The translations under genes and the position numbers were made by a program. Of a DNA stretch of 64,000 nucleotides, positions 42,723 to 51,539 are shown one piece after another. Origin of the DNA: Nocardioides sp. LHD-245 (lineage in GTDB: Bacteria; Actinomycetota; Actinomycetes; Propionibacteriales; Nocardioidaceae); assembly GCF_030929495.1 (NCBI RefSeq), contig NZ_JAVFWN010000009.1:186001-250000 (forward strand), read 5' to 3'. The notes under the pieces were generated by a model that saw nothing but the letters and a program-made list of their open reading frames with translations, was not told the DNA's origin and made no database searches. The stretch's first letter is position 1, and every line of letters begins with the position of its first letter.

Positions 42723-44272
42723 CCCGGCCAGCCTCCTCGCAGCTGCTTCTTGTCGATCTTCCCGACGACCGTCGTCGGGAGCGTGTCCACCAGCACGACC
42801 GCCTTCGGCCGCTTGTACGTCGTCAGCCCCTGCCGCGCCGCGGACCTGATCGCCGCCGTGGTCACGTCGGGATCCACCGGCCCGTCGGGCACCACGAACG
42901 CGACCACGGCCTCGCCCCAGTCGGGGTGCGGCACCCCGGCCACCGCGACCTCGCGCACGCCGGGGACCCGGGCCAGCACCTGCTCGACCTCGCCGGAGTA
43001 CACGTTGAGGCCGCCGGTGATGATCATGTCCTTCTTGCGGTCGACGAGGTGGAGGTAGCCGTCCTCGGTCAGGTAGCCGAGGTCGCCGGTGTGCAGCCAG
43101 CCGTCCCGCAGCGCCGCGGCGGTCTCGTCGGGACGGGCCAGGTAGCCCTCCATCGTGTACGGCGAGCGGGCGGTCACCTCGCCGACCTCGCCGGGCCCGC
43201 GGGGCGTCCCGTCCTCGCCCACGACCCGGACCTCGGCCATCACGACCGCCTGCCCGCAGCTGGTCAGCCGGGACGCGCCCGCCGGGTCCAGCCGGTGGTC
43301 GTCGCGACGCAGCCGGGTCAGGAAGTTGGGTGCCTCCGACTGGGCGTAGAGCTGCATGAAGACCGGGCCGAACAGCCGCAGGCCCTGCTCCAGCCGGTCG
43401 GACGTGATCGGCGCGGCGCCGTACAGGATGGTGCGCAGCGAGGACGTGTCGGCGGGGTCGACCTTCCCGCGCTCGACGACGGCGTCGATCAGCCGGTAGA
43501 TCATGGTGGGGACGAGGAAGAGGTAGGTGACCCGGTCCCGCTCGATCCGGTCGACGACCGCCTCGACGTCGAAGCCCTCCTCGAGGAGCACCGTCGCGCC
43601 CTTGGCGAGCGCCGCCTGGAGCAGGAAGCCCGCGCTGTGGGGCAGCGGCGAGGTCAGCATCAGCACGTCGTCGGCGGTCAGCTCCATCTCCACGAGGTGG
43701 GAGAGCAGGTTCATCGCGATGCCGCGCTGGGTGTGGACCACCCCCTTGGGACGCCCGGTGGTGCCGCCGGTGTACATGAGCAGCGCCCGTGCCGGCGCCG
43801 GCACGGCGGGCAGGTCGGTGAGCGGCGGGTGGTCGAGCGCGCCCGCCCAGTCGTCGGCGGCACCCCCGACGACCAGCAGGCGCGGCGGGTCGCCGGCGCC
43901 GCGGACGACGGCGAGGAGGGCGTCCGCCCGGCGGTGGTCCACCACGCACAGCACGGCCGCGGAGTCGGCCAGGATGTGGGCCTGCTCCTCGTCGGACAGC
44001 ATCATGTTCATCGGGACCTTCGCGGCGCCGAGCAGTGCGAGCGCGAGGTCCGCGACGACGTACTCGACCGTGTTGGGCAGTGCGAGCGCCACCGGGGAGC
44101 CGGGGCCGATGCCCCACGTGCGCAGGCGTCCCGCCAGCCGGCGGGCCTGATCGTCGAGCTGGCGATAGGTCCAGGTGCGCCCGCCCGCGACGACGGCACG
44201 GCGGTCGCCGTACCGGGCCAGGGCGGGGAGCAGGTAGTCCCGCAGCACGGGATCGGTGGGCATCTGCATCAT
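42716..44272 (-). CDS. Class I adenylate-forming acyl-CoA ligase
   Basis: A 518-residue AMP-forming ligase that makes an acyl-CoA from a carboxylic acid, ATP and CoA. The start is the ATG at 44272, overlapping the preceding stop by 4 bases (ATGA). The P-loop is MYTGGTTGRPKGVVHTQRG; the substrate and adenylate motifs LYAQSEAPNF and GYLARPDETAAALRDGWLHTGDLGYL follow. The hinge DRKKDMIITGGLNVYSGEVEQ and the catalytic Lys near the end (TTVVGKIDKKQLRGG) are present. Chain type cannot be read from sequence. Its place after an ABC importer, cyclase and FAH genes suggests activation of the imported acid. Confidence 0.9.
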   Translation of the reverse strand: MMQMPTDPVLRDYLLPALARYGDRRAVVAGGRTWTYRQLDDQARRLAGRLRTWGIGPGSPVALALPNTVEYVVADLALALLGAAKVPMNMMLSDEEQAHILADSAAVLCVVDHRRADALLAVVRGAGDPPRLLVVGGAADDWAGALDHPPLTDLPAVPAPARALLMYTGGTTGRPKGVVHTQRGIAMNLLSHLVEMELTADDVLMLTSPLPHSAGFLLQAALAKGATVLLEEGFDVEAVVDRIERDRVTYLFLVPTMIYRLIDAVVERGKVDPADTSSLRTILYGAAPITSDRLEQGLRLFGPVFMQLYAQSEAPNFLTRLRRDDHRLDPAGASRLTSCGQAVVMAEVRVVGEDGTPRGPGEVGEVTARSPYTMEGYLARPDETAAALRDGWLHTGDLGYLTEDGYLHLVDRKKDMIITGGLNVYSGEVEQVLARVPGVREVAVAGVPHPDWGEAVVAFVVPDGPVDPDVTTAAIRSAARQGLTTYKRPKAVVLVDTLPTTVVGKIDKKQLRGGWPGW

Positions 44273-44868
44273 CCTTCCGAGAGCGTCGGGACGGTCCCGA
44301 CCCGCGCGACCCGCATCGCCATGGCCAGGGCGCGGTAGAGGCCGACGAGCCACACGACCTCCTGCAACCGCGGCCAGCCGAGCTGGGTGAGGGCGTCGTC
44401 GAACGCGTGCGGCGCCAGGTCGCCGTGCACGCAGAGGTCGTGGGCGACGGTGCGCACCACCAGGTGCGCGCCCGACGCGCAGGGGCGGCCGTCCCGGATC
44501 GCGGCGACGACGTCCGCGGGCGCGCCCGCCCGCCGGGCGAGCGGCTCGTGGCCGTCCCTCATGTAGGCGCAGTCGTCGAGCGCGGCGACGACGAGGATGA
44601 CCAGCTCGCGCTCGGCCGCGGTCAGCGCGCCGTCCCGGAACCGGCCGGCCAGGGCGAGCACCGCCTCCCCGACCAGCGGGCTCGCGGCCATCAGGTCGAA
44701 GGGCCCGGACAGCCGGCCCTCGGCGTCGACGGGATCGATGCCGAGGCCGGCGCCGGCCCAGTCGTCCCGGACCCGGGCGACGAACGCCCGCTGGTCGCCG
44801 GACAGCGGGCCGGCCGTCGTCCAGGGTGCGCGGCCGAGCAGCGCCGGGGCGGGCGGCGTACCGGTCAC
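44269..44868 (-). CDS. Carboxymuconolactone-decarboxylase/AhpD-like protein
   Basis: A 199-residue all-helical protein starting at the GTG at 44868, which overlaps the LivF stop by 4 bases. The family core is ALTAAERELVILVVAALDDCAYMRDGHEPLARRAGA. It has one Cys and a His spaced as in CMD proteins (CxYxxxxH), rather than the Cys-x-x-Cys of AhpD peroxidases. In the family this fold serves lactone decarboxylation or redox defence. Here it is embedded in a catabolic operon, so a decarboxylase or hydrolase role on a ring-derived acid is plausible but unproven. Confidence 0.78.
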   Translation of the reverse strand: MTGTPPAPALLGRAPWTTAGPLSGDQRAFVARVRDDWAGAGLGIDPVDAEGRLSGPFDLMAASPLVGEAVLALAGRFRDGALTAAERELVILVVAALDDCAYMRDGHEPLARRAGAPADVVAAIRDGRPCASGAHLVVRTVAHDLCVHGDLAPHAFDDALTQLGWPRLQEVVWLVGLYRALAMAMRVARVGTVPTLSEG

Positions 44869-45572
44869 TGCTCCCCCAGGTACGCCGAGCGGACCCGGTC
44901 GGAGCGGAGCAGCTCCTCGCCCGTCCCCTCGAGCACGATCTGGCCGTCGGCGAGGACGTAGCCGTGCTCCGAGAGACCGAGGGCGCGATGCATGTTCTGC
45001 TCGGCCAGCAGCACCGTCACGTCCTGGGCCGCGATGGTCTCGATGACGTCGAAGACCTGCGCGACGACGATCGGGGCCAGGCCGAGCGAGGGCTCGTCGA
45101 GGACGAGCAGCCGGGGCCGCGAGACCAGGGCCCGCCCGAGGGCGACCATCTGCTGCTCGCCGCCCGACATCGTCCCGCACAGCTGGCGGGAGCGCTTGCG
45201 CAGGATCGGGAACAGGTCGAGGGCGAGCTCGATGCCGTCGTCGGAGCGCCGGCGCGCGGCGGGGTGGTGCAGCCCGAGCCGGAGGTTGTCGCGGACCGTC
45301 ATCTCCTTGAACAGCCGCCGCCCCTCGGGGGCGATCGCCATCCCCAGCGCGGGACGGTCCGCCGCCGAGCGCCGGGTGATGTCCTCGCCCTCGAGCAGGA
45401 TCTGCCCGGACGCAACCGGCTGCATGCCCAGCAGTGCCTTGACCAGGGTGCTCTTGCCGGCGCCGTTCGAGCCGATGAGGGACGCCGTCGTCCCCGCCGC
45501 CACGTGCAGGCTCACGCCGCGCAGGGCCGCCGCCTCCCCGTAGTTGACGACCAGGTCCCGTACCTCAAGCAT
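44865..45572 (-). CDS. livF: Branched-chain-type ABC transporter ATP-binding protein (LivF-like)
   Basis: A 235-residue ATPase. Walker A is GSNGAGKSTLVKALLG, the Q-loop region GRRLFKEMTVRDNLRLGL, the signature GTMSGGEQQMVALGRALVSRP, Walker B LLVLDEPSLGLAP and the switch VLLAEQNMHRAL. It has the short LivF form. It overlaps livG by 8 bases and couples to the CMD-like gene by 4. LivF/LivG families also serve aromatic or dicarboxylic acid importers, so branched-chain amino acids need not be the cargo. The surrounding catabolic genes suggest an organic acid. Confidence 0.92.
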   Translation of the reverse strand: MLEVRDLVVNYGEAAALRGVSLHVAAGTTASLIGSNGAGKSTLVKALLGMQPVASGQILLEGEDITRRSAADRPALGMAIAPEGRRLFKEMTVRDNLRLGLHHPAARRRSDDGIELALDLFPILRKRSRQLCGTMSGGEQQMVALGRALVSRPRLLVLDEPSLGLAPIVVAQVFDVIETIAAQDVTVLLAEQNMHRALGLSEHGYVLADGQIVLEGTGEELLRSDRVRSAYLGEQ

Positions 45573-46293
45573 CGACCGGTCCTCCCAGGTAGGCCTCGAT
45601 CACACGAGGGTCGTTGAGCACGTCGGCCGGAGTGCCGTCCGCCAGGTTCTGTCCCTGGTTGAGCACGTACATCCGGTCGGCGAGGGTGGAGACTGCACGC
45701 ACGTTGTGCTCGATGTAGATCACCGCCATGCCGCGCTCGCGCAGGCTCGCGATCAGCTCCATGCCGAGCGCGGCCTCGCTGGGGTTGAGCCCGCCGAGCA
45801 CCTCGTCGAGGAGGATGAGGGCCGGGTCGAGCGCGACGGCGCGGGCGATCTCGAGGAACTTCCGCTCGTGCAGGGTGAGCGAGTCGACCGCGTGGCCGGC
45901 GTGGGCCGCCAGGCCGACCGCCTTGAGGACGTCCCGCGCCCGGTCGAGGGCCGCGGCCCGGCCGGTGGCGTGGCGCCCGAACATCGACGCGGTGGCGACG
46001 TTCTCCTCGACCGTGAAGGAGCCGAGGGGGCGCGGGACCTGGAAGGTCCGGGCGATGCCGGCGTGCGCGCGGCGGTGCGCGCTCGCGCGGGTGATGTCCC
46101 GCCCGTCGAACTCGATGGTGCCGGCGGTCACCGGCAGGGAGCCGGCGATCGTGCTCAGCAGGGTGGTCTTGCCCGAGCCGTTGGGCCCGACCAGTCCGAC
46201 GATCTCGCCGGCGGCGACCTCGAGGTCGACCTCGCTGAGGGCCTTCACCCCGCCGAAGCGCTTGGTGACGCCACGACAACGCAGCAGGCTCAT
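45565..46293 (-). CDS. livG: Branched-chain-type ABC transporter ATP-binding protein (LivG-like)
   Basis: A 242-residue ATPase starting at the ATG at 46293 (MSLLRCRGVTKRFGG), overlapping livM by 4 bases. Walker A is GPNGSGKTTLLSTIAG; GIARTFQVPRPLGSFTVEENVATA is typical of LivG; Walker B is LILLDEVLGGLNPSE and the switch VIYIEHNVRAV. The usual LSGGQ signature is replaced by LTLHERKFLEIARAVA, seen in some members of this branch but worth noting. It pairs with LivF under the LivH/LivM channel. Confidence 0.9.
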   Translation of the reverse strand: MSLLRCRGVTKRFGGVKALSEVDLEVAAGEIVGLVGPNGSGKTTLLSTIAGSLPVTAGTIEFDGRDITRASAHRRAHAGIARTFQVPRPLGSFTVEENVATASMFGRHATGRAAALDRARDVLKAVGLAAHAGHAVDSLTLHERKFLEIARAVALDPALILLDEVLGGLNPSEAALGMELIASLRERGMAVIYIEHNVRAVSTLADRMYVLNQGQNLADGTPADVLNDPRVIEAYLGGPVDA

Positions 46294-47288
46294 CGCGCCC
46301 CTCCTTCCAGTGCCGGTGTCCGCCGCCGGGTCCCCCATCGGCGCGGGATCGCGCCGGACACGCCGTGCGGCAGCAGCGCGATGACGACGACGAGCGCGCC
46401 GCCCAGGATGATCTGGGAGAGCTCCGGGGAGCCGAGGTCGAGCAGTGCCTCGCGCAGGATCACGACGGACGCCGCACCGATGAGCGGTCCCCACCAGCGG
46501 GTGATGCCGCCGAGGATGGTCATCATGATGACCAGCAGCGGGATGTTCAGGCTGAACACGGCCCCGACCTCGACGTACCCCAGGTAGATCGCCTGCGGTG
46601 CGCCGGCCAGGCCGGCGAGCGCCGCGCTGACCACGAAGGTGAGCACCTTGTAGCGGTAGGTCGGTACGCCGAGCGACTCGGCGACCTGCTCGTCGTCGCG
46701 GATCGACCGGAGCGCGGCACCCCAGCGGGTGCTCGACGTGGCGATGGCGACGCCCGCGGTGAGCACGGCGAGGCCGACGGCGATCACGAACAGGTGCCGG
46801 GTCGACGAGCCGGCCCACGAGCCGACCACGTGCTCGCGGACGAAGACACCGGTGCCACCGTCGAGGAAGGCGACGTTGGACACCACCGTGACCACGATGA
46901 AGGCCATGGCGAGCGTGATCAGGCCGAACAGGTCGCCGGAGAACCGGGACGACGCGAAGACGGCCAGTCCGACCACGAGGGCCAGCGCCCCGGCGGCCAG
47001 GCCGGCCACCAGCAGCGCCACGACGAAGGGGGCGTCGCTGTGCCGGAAGACGGCCGCCGCGGCGTACGTCCCGATGCCGAAGAAGACGCCGTGACCGAAG
47101 CTCGCGTAGCCGGTGTTGCCCGAGAACAGGCCCCAGCTGAGGGCGAGCACGATCCAGGTGACGAACTGGAAGCCGAACGCGATGACGAAGTCAGACCCGA
47201 ACGCGGGGACGGCGACGACGGCGACGACGGCACAGCCCGCGACCGCGGCGAACTGACGCCACAGGGCGAGGTCGCGCAGGTCGTTCAT
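46290..47288 (-). CDS. livM: Branched-chain-type ABC transporter permease (LivM-like)
   Basis: A 332-residue inner-membrane permease with about 9 hydrophobic segments, starting MNDLRDLALWRQFAAVAGC at 47288 and overlapping livH by 4 bases. Characteristic pieces are SGNTGYASFGHGVFFGIGTYAAA, RSIRDDEQVAESLGVPTYRYKVLTFVVSAALAGLAG (coupling helix) and TILGGITRWWGPLIGAA. It ends in an Arg-rich tail. Together with LivH it forms the channel for a small organic acid or amino acid. The specificity is set by the binding protein encoded upstream. Confidence 0.92.
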   Translation of the reverse strand: MNDLRDLALWRQFAAVAGCAVVAVVAVPAFGSDFVIAFGFQFVTWIVLALSWGLFSGNTGYASFGHGVFFGIGTYAAAAVFRHSDAPFVVALLVAGLAAGALALVVGLAVFASSRFSGDLFGLITLAMAFIVVTVVSNVAFLDGGTGVFVREHVVGSWAGSSTRHLFVIAVGLAVLTAGVAIATSSTRWGAALRSIRDDEQVAESLGVPTYRYKVLTFVVSAALAGLAGAPQAIYLGYVEVGAVFSLNIPLLVIMMTILGGITRWWGPLIGAASVVILREALLDLGSPELSQIILGGALVVVIALLPHGVSGAIPRRWGTRRRTPALEGGAR

Positions 47289-48196
47289 GCGGTCCTCCCG
47301 GAGGTGATGCGCTCGCGCGCGAGGCGGGTGAGCGGCTGGAGGGCGAGGAAGAGGAAGAGCACGCCGAAGGTGACGGCCGGCGCCCACTGTGGCGGGAACC
47401 AGAGCGACCAGGCGTTCTGGATCATCATCAGCACGACCGCCGCGACGAGGGCGCCGAGCGGACGACCGAGGCCGCCGAGCATGGTGGCCACCACGACGAC
47501 GCCGATCCACTGCAGCGGCAGCGTGGGCGTCAACGGCATCCGCAGACTGACCACCATCCCCGCGACGGCCGCGGTGGCCGCGGCCAGGCCGGAGACGGCG
47601 AGCGTCAACGGGAGCACGCGTACGCCGAGGGTCTCGGCGATCGCGGCGTCCTGGCGCATCGCCTGCACGGCGCGCCCGGCGCGGGTGCTGCGCAGGGCGT
47701 ACGTCGCGAGGCCGACCATGAGGGCCGCGCAGACGAGTGCGACCAGGTCGATCGGCTGGACCGCCAGCCGGGGCAGCGGGTCGGGGAGCCGGATGCTCGT
47801 CGTGAAGCCGTCCGCGAGGAGTGGGCGGAGGTTGAGCAGGTCCGGGCTCCAGATCATCGACACGACGCTCTCGGTGACGATGAACAGCGCGAAGGTGATC
47901 AGCAGGGTCGTGAAGGGCTGGGCGTCGATCAGATGGAAGAGGTACTGGACGCCCACGCCCACCACGAAGAACGCCGGCACGGTGACCGCGAGGGTGAGGA
48001 AGGGGTCCCACAGCAGCTCGGTCACCAGGCTGTAGGTCAGGTAGGCGCCGAGCAGGGTGAGCGAGAGGTGGAAGAAGTCGGCCACCCCGAGGTGGCCCCA
48101 CTTGACGCTGAGGCCCAGCGCGATGCTGCCGAACAGGCAGCCGAGCAGCGCTCCGTTGAGGAGTGTCTGGGCGAGCGCGAGCGAGGAAACGGACAT
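47285..48196 (-). CDS. livH: Branched-chain-type ABC transporter permease (LivH-like)
   Basis: A 303-residue permease with about 8 membrane segments, starting MSVSSLALAQTLLNGALLGCLFGSIALGLSVKWGHLGVADFFHLSL, the family N-terminus. TRAGRAVQAMRQDAAIAETLGVRVLPLTLAVSGLAAATAAVAG is the coupling region and TMLGGLGRPLGALVAAVVL is the usual end motif. It is the first channel gene after the binding-protein gene. The 76-base gap between them contains a tandem CGGTCCGGTGGT duplication of no evident function. Confidence 0.92.
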   Translation of the reverse strand: MSVSSLALAQTLLNGALLGCLFGSIALGLSVKWGHLGVADFFHLSLTLLGAYLTYSLVTELLWDPFLTLAVTVPAFFVVGVGVQYLFHLIDAQPFTTLLITFALFIVTESVVSMIWSPDLLNLRPLLADGFTTSIRLPDPLPRLAVQPIDLVALVCAALMVGLATYALRSTRAGRAVQAMRQDAAIAETLGVRVLPLTLAVSGLAAATAAVAGMVVSLRMPLTPTLPLQWIGVVVVATMLGGLGRPLGALVAAVVLMMIQNAWSLWFPPQWAPAVTFGVLFLFLALQPLTRLARERITSGRTA

Positions 48197-48272
48197 GGAG
48201 GTCTCCCAATCGGTCCGGTGGTCGGTCCGGTGGTGGGCCCCGCCTCGGGACCCACCACGACGGCGCGGCGGA

Positions 48273-49586
48273 TCAGGGGTTGTAGTCGAGCTCGGCGCCG
48301 GCGACGTCCTCGGGCCAGACCAGGACGCGCTTGCCGTCCTGGACCTGGGCCACCCGGTTGATGTCGATGCCGTAGTTGTTGAACCCGTCGAAGTTGAGCG
48401 TCCCCACGACGGTGTCGACCTCGTGGGCGTTCAGCCACGCGATGACCGCCGCGTTGTCGAGGCCGCCCTCGGTCATGCCGGTGAGCAGGATCTGCCAGGC
48501 CGCGAGGCTGGCCGCCGCCTGGGTCTCGACGAAGGGGAACAGGTCGTCCTTCTGGGCGACCTCGCTGTAGGCCTTGGTGAAGTACCGGGCGACCGGGGTG
48601 TCGCCGAGCGGCGGGTTGTCCTCGTAGATCGAGGAGATCATCATCCCGTCGGCCTTGTCCCCCAGCGCGGCGACGGCGGCCGGCGCCGGCAGCGAGACGT
48701 AGATCGACCGCGGCTCGTAGCCGATGGCGTCGAAGGCCTGGTAGAGGTTCGTGACGTCGGCGCCGATGCCGCCCAGGTAGACCAGGTCGGGGTCGGCGTT
48801 CTGGATCCGGATCGCGATCGAGCTGAAGTCCGTGGTGCCGAGGTCGTACTCGACGTCACCCTCGATCGTCGTGCCGGCGCCCTCGAGCGCCGCGACGACC
48901 GAGCCGCGGTAGCTCAGCGTGGTGGGGAACTTCGCCGTCGCGAAGAACGCCGACTCCGGCGGGTTGCCGCTGGACTCCAGGGCGTCGAGCAGGGTCTGCG
49001 CCTGGGCGTCGAACATCCGCTCCGGGTCGTCGACGCCACCCATCTGCCAGGCGGGGAAGTGGTTCTCGCCGATCAGCTTGTCGGGCGCACCGTTGGTGGC
49101 GGTGGGGTACGCGTAGCCGGCACGGGTGACCGGGCCGGCGCCGGCGAGGGTCGCCGCACCGCCGTACGGGCCCATCACGAAGTCCACCTTGTCGCCGATC
49201 AGGCGCTCGTAGTTGGAGGTCACCGTGGCCGGCGTCGACTGGTCGTCGATCACCTTCCACTCCAGCGGGCGGCCGTCGATCCCGCCGCAGTCGTTGACCC
49301 AGTCGACCACGAGGTCGGCGACCTCGTCGTGGAGGGTGCCGGTCGGCGCGAGCGGGCCGGTGAGGCTGAGCGAGCCGCCGACGACGATGGGCTCGCCGGT
49401 GGGCGGCGTGCCCTCGGTGCACTCCATCCCGGCGATCGGCGCGACCAGCTCGGCGTCGGGGATGTCGGCGACCCTGTCATCGGCCGACTTGTCGTCCTTC
49501 ACGACACCGCCGCAGGCGGTGAGCAGCAGCCCGGCGGCGGCACTGAGGGCGAGCCCGCGCACGGCGGGCCTCGAGGCGTGGAACAT
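48273..49586 (-). CDS. livK: ABC transporter substrate-binding lipoprotein (family 5/LivK-like)
   Basis: A 437-residue periplasmic-type binding protein held by lipid at the Cys of the lipobox LLTACGG (signal about 1-25). The type 1 fold is clear: IVVGGSLSLTGPLAPTGTLHDEV, DFVMGPYGGAATLAGAGPVTRAGYAYPT, DLVYLGGIGADVTNLYQAF, and IYEDNPPLGDTPVARYF with its substrate-sensing Ser/Thr residues. It determines what the Liv-type channel imports. Sequence alone does not reveal the ligand, but the operon's CoA ligase, thiolase, cyclase and FAH suggest a small aromatic or alicyclic acid. Confidence 0.9.
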   Translation of the reverse strand: MFHASRPAVRGLALSAAAGLLLTACGGVVKDDKSADDRVADIPDAELVAPIAGMECTEGTPPTGEPIVVGGSLSLTGPLAPTGTLHDEVADLVVDWVNDCGGIDGRPLEWKVIDDQSTPATVTSNYERLIGDKVDFVMGPYGGAATLAGAGPVTRAGYAYPTATNGAPDKLIGENHFPAWQMGGVDDPERMFDAQAQTLLDALESSGNPPESAFFATAKFPTTLSYRGSVVAALEGAGTTIEGDVEYDLGTTDFSSIAIRIQNADPDLVYLGGIGADVTNLYQAFDAIGYEPRSIYVSLPAPAAVAALGDKADGMMISSIYEDNPPLGDTPVARYFTKAYSEVAQKDDLFPFVETQAAASLAAWQILLTGMTEGGLDNAAVIAWLNAHEVDTVVGTLNFDGFNNYGIDINRVAQVQDGKRVLVWPEDVAGAELDYNP

Positions 49587-49598
49587 CGTGGTCTCCAG

Positions 49599-50399
49599 TC
49601 AGTTGTCGAGGAAGCCGACGACCCGGCACGGCGAGGCGCTGGTCTTCGGGAGCTTGATCGGGAAGAAGCCGACGTGGAAGCCGGTCAGCGGCAGCGCCTG
49701 CAGGTTGTCGAGCTGCTGGATGATGAAGGCCTCCTTGTCCGCGATAGCGAAGTGGCCGTCCCACAGCTCCTTGGGGTCGCCGCTCGCCTCGTAGGCCGCC
49801 TTCATCACGGGGAACGGGCGGTCCCAGGCCATCGCGTCGGTGCCGAGGATCGTGGCGCCGAGTCCGGTGAGGTAGCGGGTGCCGTCGCCGTTCATGCCCG
49901 GGTAGTTGAAGAACTCCGGGTCGGCCGGCGTGTAGCGCTCCTGACCGGTACGGAGCAGGAGCGCGTCGCCCTGCCGCACCTCGCGGCCGGTGGCCGCGAT
50001 CGCCTGCTCCAGCGCCTCGATGGTGATCGCCTCGCCGGGCGCGGCCCAGGGGCGGACGTCGAGCACCATGCCCGGGCGGTACAGCTCGGACAGGTCGATG
50101 TCACTGATCGTGCGGGCGGGCTTGCCCTCGATCAGGCTGCCGCTGTGGAGCGGCGCGTCGACGTGGGTGCCGCAGTGGGTGTTCATCTCGGTCAGCCAGT
50201 CCTCGCCCCAGCCCTCGCCATTGGGGAGGTGCTCGGCCGGGCAGCCGAAGATGTCCATGGTGCGCTGGAGACCCTCGCCGCCCGGCGCGAGGTAGTGGAT
50301 CTTCGGGGCGAGCACGGCGGCCAACGGCTCGTAGGCCGGCGGCACCATGTCGCGGTAGGCGGGGTCGAGGGTGCGGGAGAGGTCGACGATCGTGGTCAT
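49599..50399 (-). CDS. Cyclase-family metal hydrolase (kynurenine-formamidase-like)
   Basis: A 266-residue protein of the cyclase/KynB family. The zinc-binding signature appears as NTHCGTHVDAPLH (HxGTHxDxPxH), with IVDLSRTLDP at the start and ALLLRTGQERYT and TLGTDAMAWDR-like segments after it. Members hydrolyse cyclic amides, lactones or enol esters, or cleave formyl groups from formylkynurenine. It has the usual length. No kyn genes are nearby. It lies between the binding protein and the FAH gene, so it probably opens a ring or lactone in the pathway of this operon. Confidence 0.85.
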   Translation of the reverse strand: MTTIVDLSRTLDPAYRDMVPPAYEPLAAVLAPKIHYLAPGGEGLQRTMDIFGCPAEHLPNGEGWGEDWLTEMNTHCGTHVDAPLHSGSLIEGKPARTISDIDLSELYRPGMVLDVRPWAAPGEAITIEALEQAIAATGREVRQGDALLLRTGQERYTPADPEFFNYPGMNGDGTRYLTGLGATILGTDAMAWDRPFPVMKAAYEASGDPKELWDGHFAIADKEAFIIQQLDNLQALPLTGFHVGFFPIKLPKTSASPCRVVGFLDN

Positions 50400-50449
50400 G
50401 TCTGCATGCCTTTCGAGCCGGTGGGTCAGCTGGGTGGTCAGCTGGTGGG

Positions 50450-51418
50450 TCAGTAGGGGAGCTGGACGCGGTTGCGGAGGATGCCGATGCCCTGGACCTC
50501 GAGCTCGACCTCGTCGCCGTCCTTGAGTCGCTTGCCGATCTCGACCGGGCTGCCCGACATCACCGTGCCGGTGCCGAGCACGTCGCCCGCGTGGACGGTG
50601 CGGTTGCGGGAGAAGTGCGCGATGGCCTTCTCGAAGGAGTGGTGCATGGTCGAGGTCGAGCCGTGCGACCAGACCTCGCCGTTGACCCGGGCCGTCATCT
50701 CGAGGTCGTACGGCGAGCCGAGCTCGTCCGGCGTGACGATGCAGGGCCCGAGCGTGTTGGAGCCGTCGAAGTCCTTGCCGCGGGAGGGGCCGAGCTGCGA
50801 CTCCATCACGACGCTCTGCAGGTCGCGGCAGCTCCAGTCGTTGAAGATCGTGTAGCCGAAGATGACGCCGGCGGCGTCCGACTCGGCCACGTCGCGGGCG
50901 GTGTGGCCCAGTACGGCGGCGAACTCGAGCTCGTAGTCCAGCTGCCGGGTCTCGGCCGGGGCGACGATCAGGTCGCCCGGTCCGCTCACCGCCGTGTGGT
51001 CGGCGTTGTAGTAGATGACCTCCCGGGAGAACACCTCCGGGGTGTCGAACTTCCCGGTCGCCACGAGGCGCTCGTACTCGGCCTCGGGGTCCGCGGCCTC
51101 GGCCGCGATCGAGCGGGCCATCCCGCGGAAGGCCGGCTGGAGGTGGGCGATGAAGAGCGAGCAGTCACGCAGGCGCGGCGGGTTCGGGAGCGGTGCCCGC
51201 AGCGTCACGTCGTCGAGGGCGTGGACCGCGTGCGCCGGGTGGGAGTCGCACAGGTCCCGCGCGTCCTCGACGCCCGCGTCGCCGGACCGGACCAGGTCGA
51301 GCATCGAGGCGAACCGCGGATCGCCCTCCGCCGCCCGGGTCAGGCTGATCGCGGTGTCGCCGGCGAGGGCGCCGACGTGGGTCGCCCCGTCCGTCGTGGT
51401 GAATGTGATGAGCCTCAA
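50450..51418 (-). CDS. Fumarylacetoacetate-hydrolase-family protein
   Basis: A 322-residue C-C bond hydrolase or decarboxylase of the FAH family. The TTG at 51418 (LRLITFTTTDGATHVGAL) has AAGGAAGG just upstream; the ATG at 51436 has none. Both are in frame, and I prefer TTG. Metal-binding Glu/Asp residues lie in LDYELEFAAVLGHTARDV and IFNDWSCRDLQ. SRGKDFDGSNTLGPCIV and RVNGEVWSHGSTSTMHHSF follow, and DVLGTGTVMSGSP is typical of the family. It is the first catabolic gene of the long operon. Two overlapping palindromes lie just upstream. Confidence 0.88.
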   Translation of the reverse strand: MRLITFTTTDGATHVGALAGDTAISLTRAAEGDPRFASMLDLVRSGDAGVEDARDLCDSHPAHAVHALDDVTLRAPLPNPPRLRDCSLFIAHLQPAFRGMARSIAAEAADPEAEYERLVATGKFDTPEVFSREVIYYNADHTAVSGPGDLIVAPAETRQLDYELEFAAVLGHTARDVAESDAAGVIFGYTIFNDWSCRDLQSVVMESQLGPSRGKDFDGSNTLGPCIVTPDELGSPYDLEMTARVNGEVWSHGSTSTMHHSFEKAIAHFSRNRTVHAGDVLGTGTVMSGSPVEIGKRLKDGDEVELEVQGIGILRNRVQLPY

Positions 51419-51451
51419 GGTGACCCTTCCTTCCATCGGGTGGGATCACCT

Positions 51452-51473
51452 TCACGGCCGTGACGGCCGTCAC
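51452..51473. promoter_or_regulatory. Tandem overlapping palindromes upstream of the FAH gene
   Basis: TCACGGCCGTGA (51452-51463) and GTGACGGCCGTCAC (51460-51473) are both perfect palindromes and share four bases. They give two ACGGCCGT cores 9 bases apart. They lie between the PucR-type regulator gene and the FAH gene, about 16-55 bases before the FAH start. This is a good operator candidate for the whole downstream operon, possibly bound by that regulator. Confidence 0.65.
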
Positions 51474-51539
51474 CTAGAGCGTCGCCCGACAGAATCCGGC
51501 GGCTCGGGTGTCACGGCGTGCCAGCCGTCGTGGGAGTGC

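Noticed and set aside
48197..48272. Tandem CGGTCCGGTGGT duplication before livH
   Set aside because: Only two short copies in a GC-rich gap, with no palindrome or promoter feature. Similar simple duplications occur at 50411-50450.
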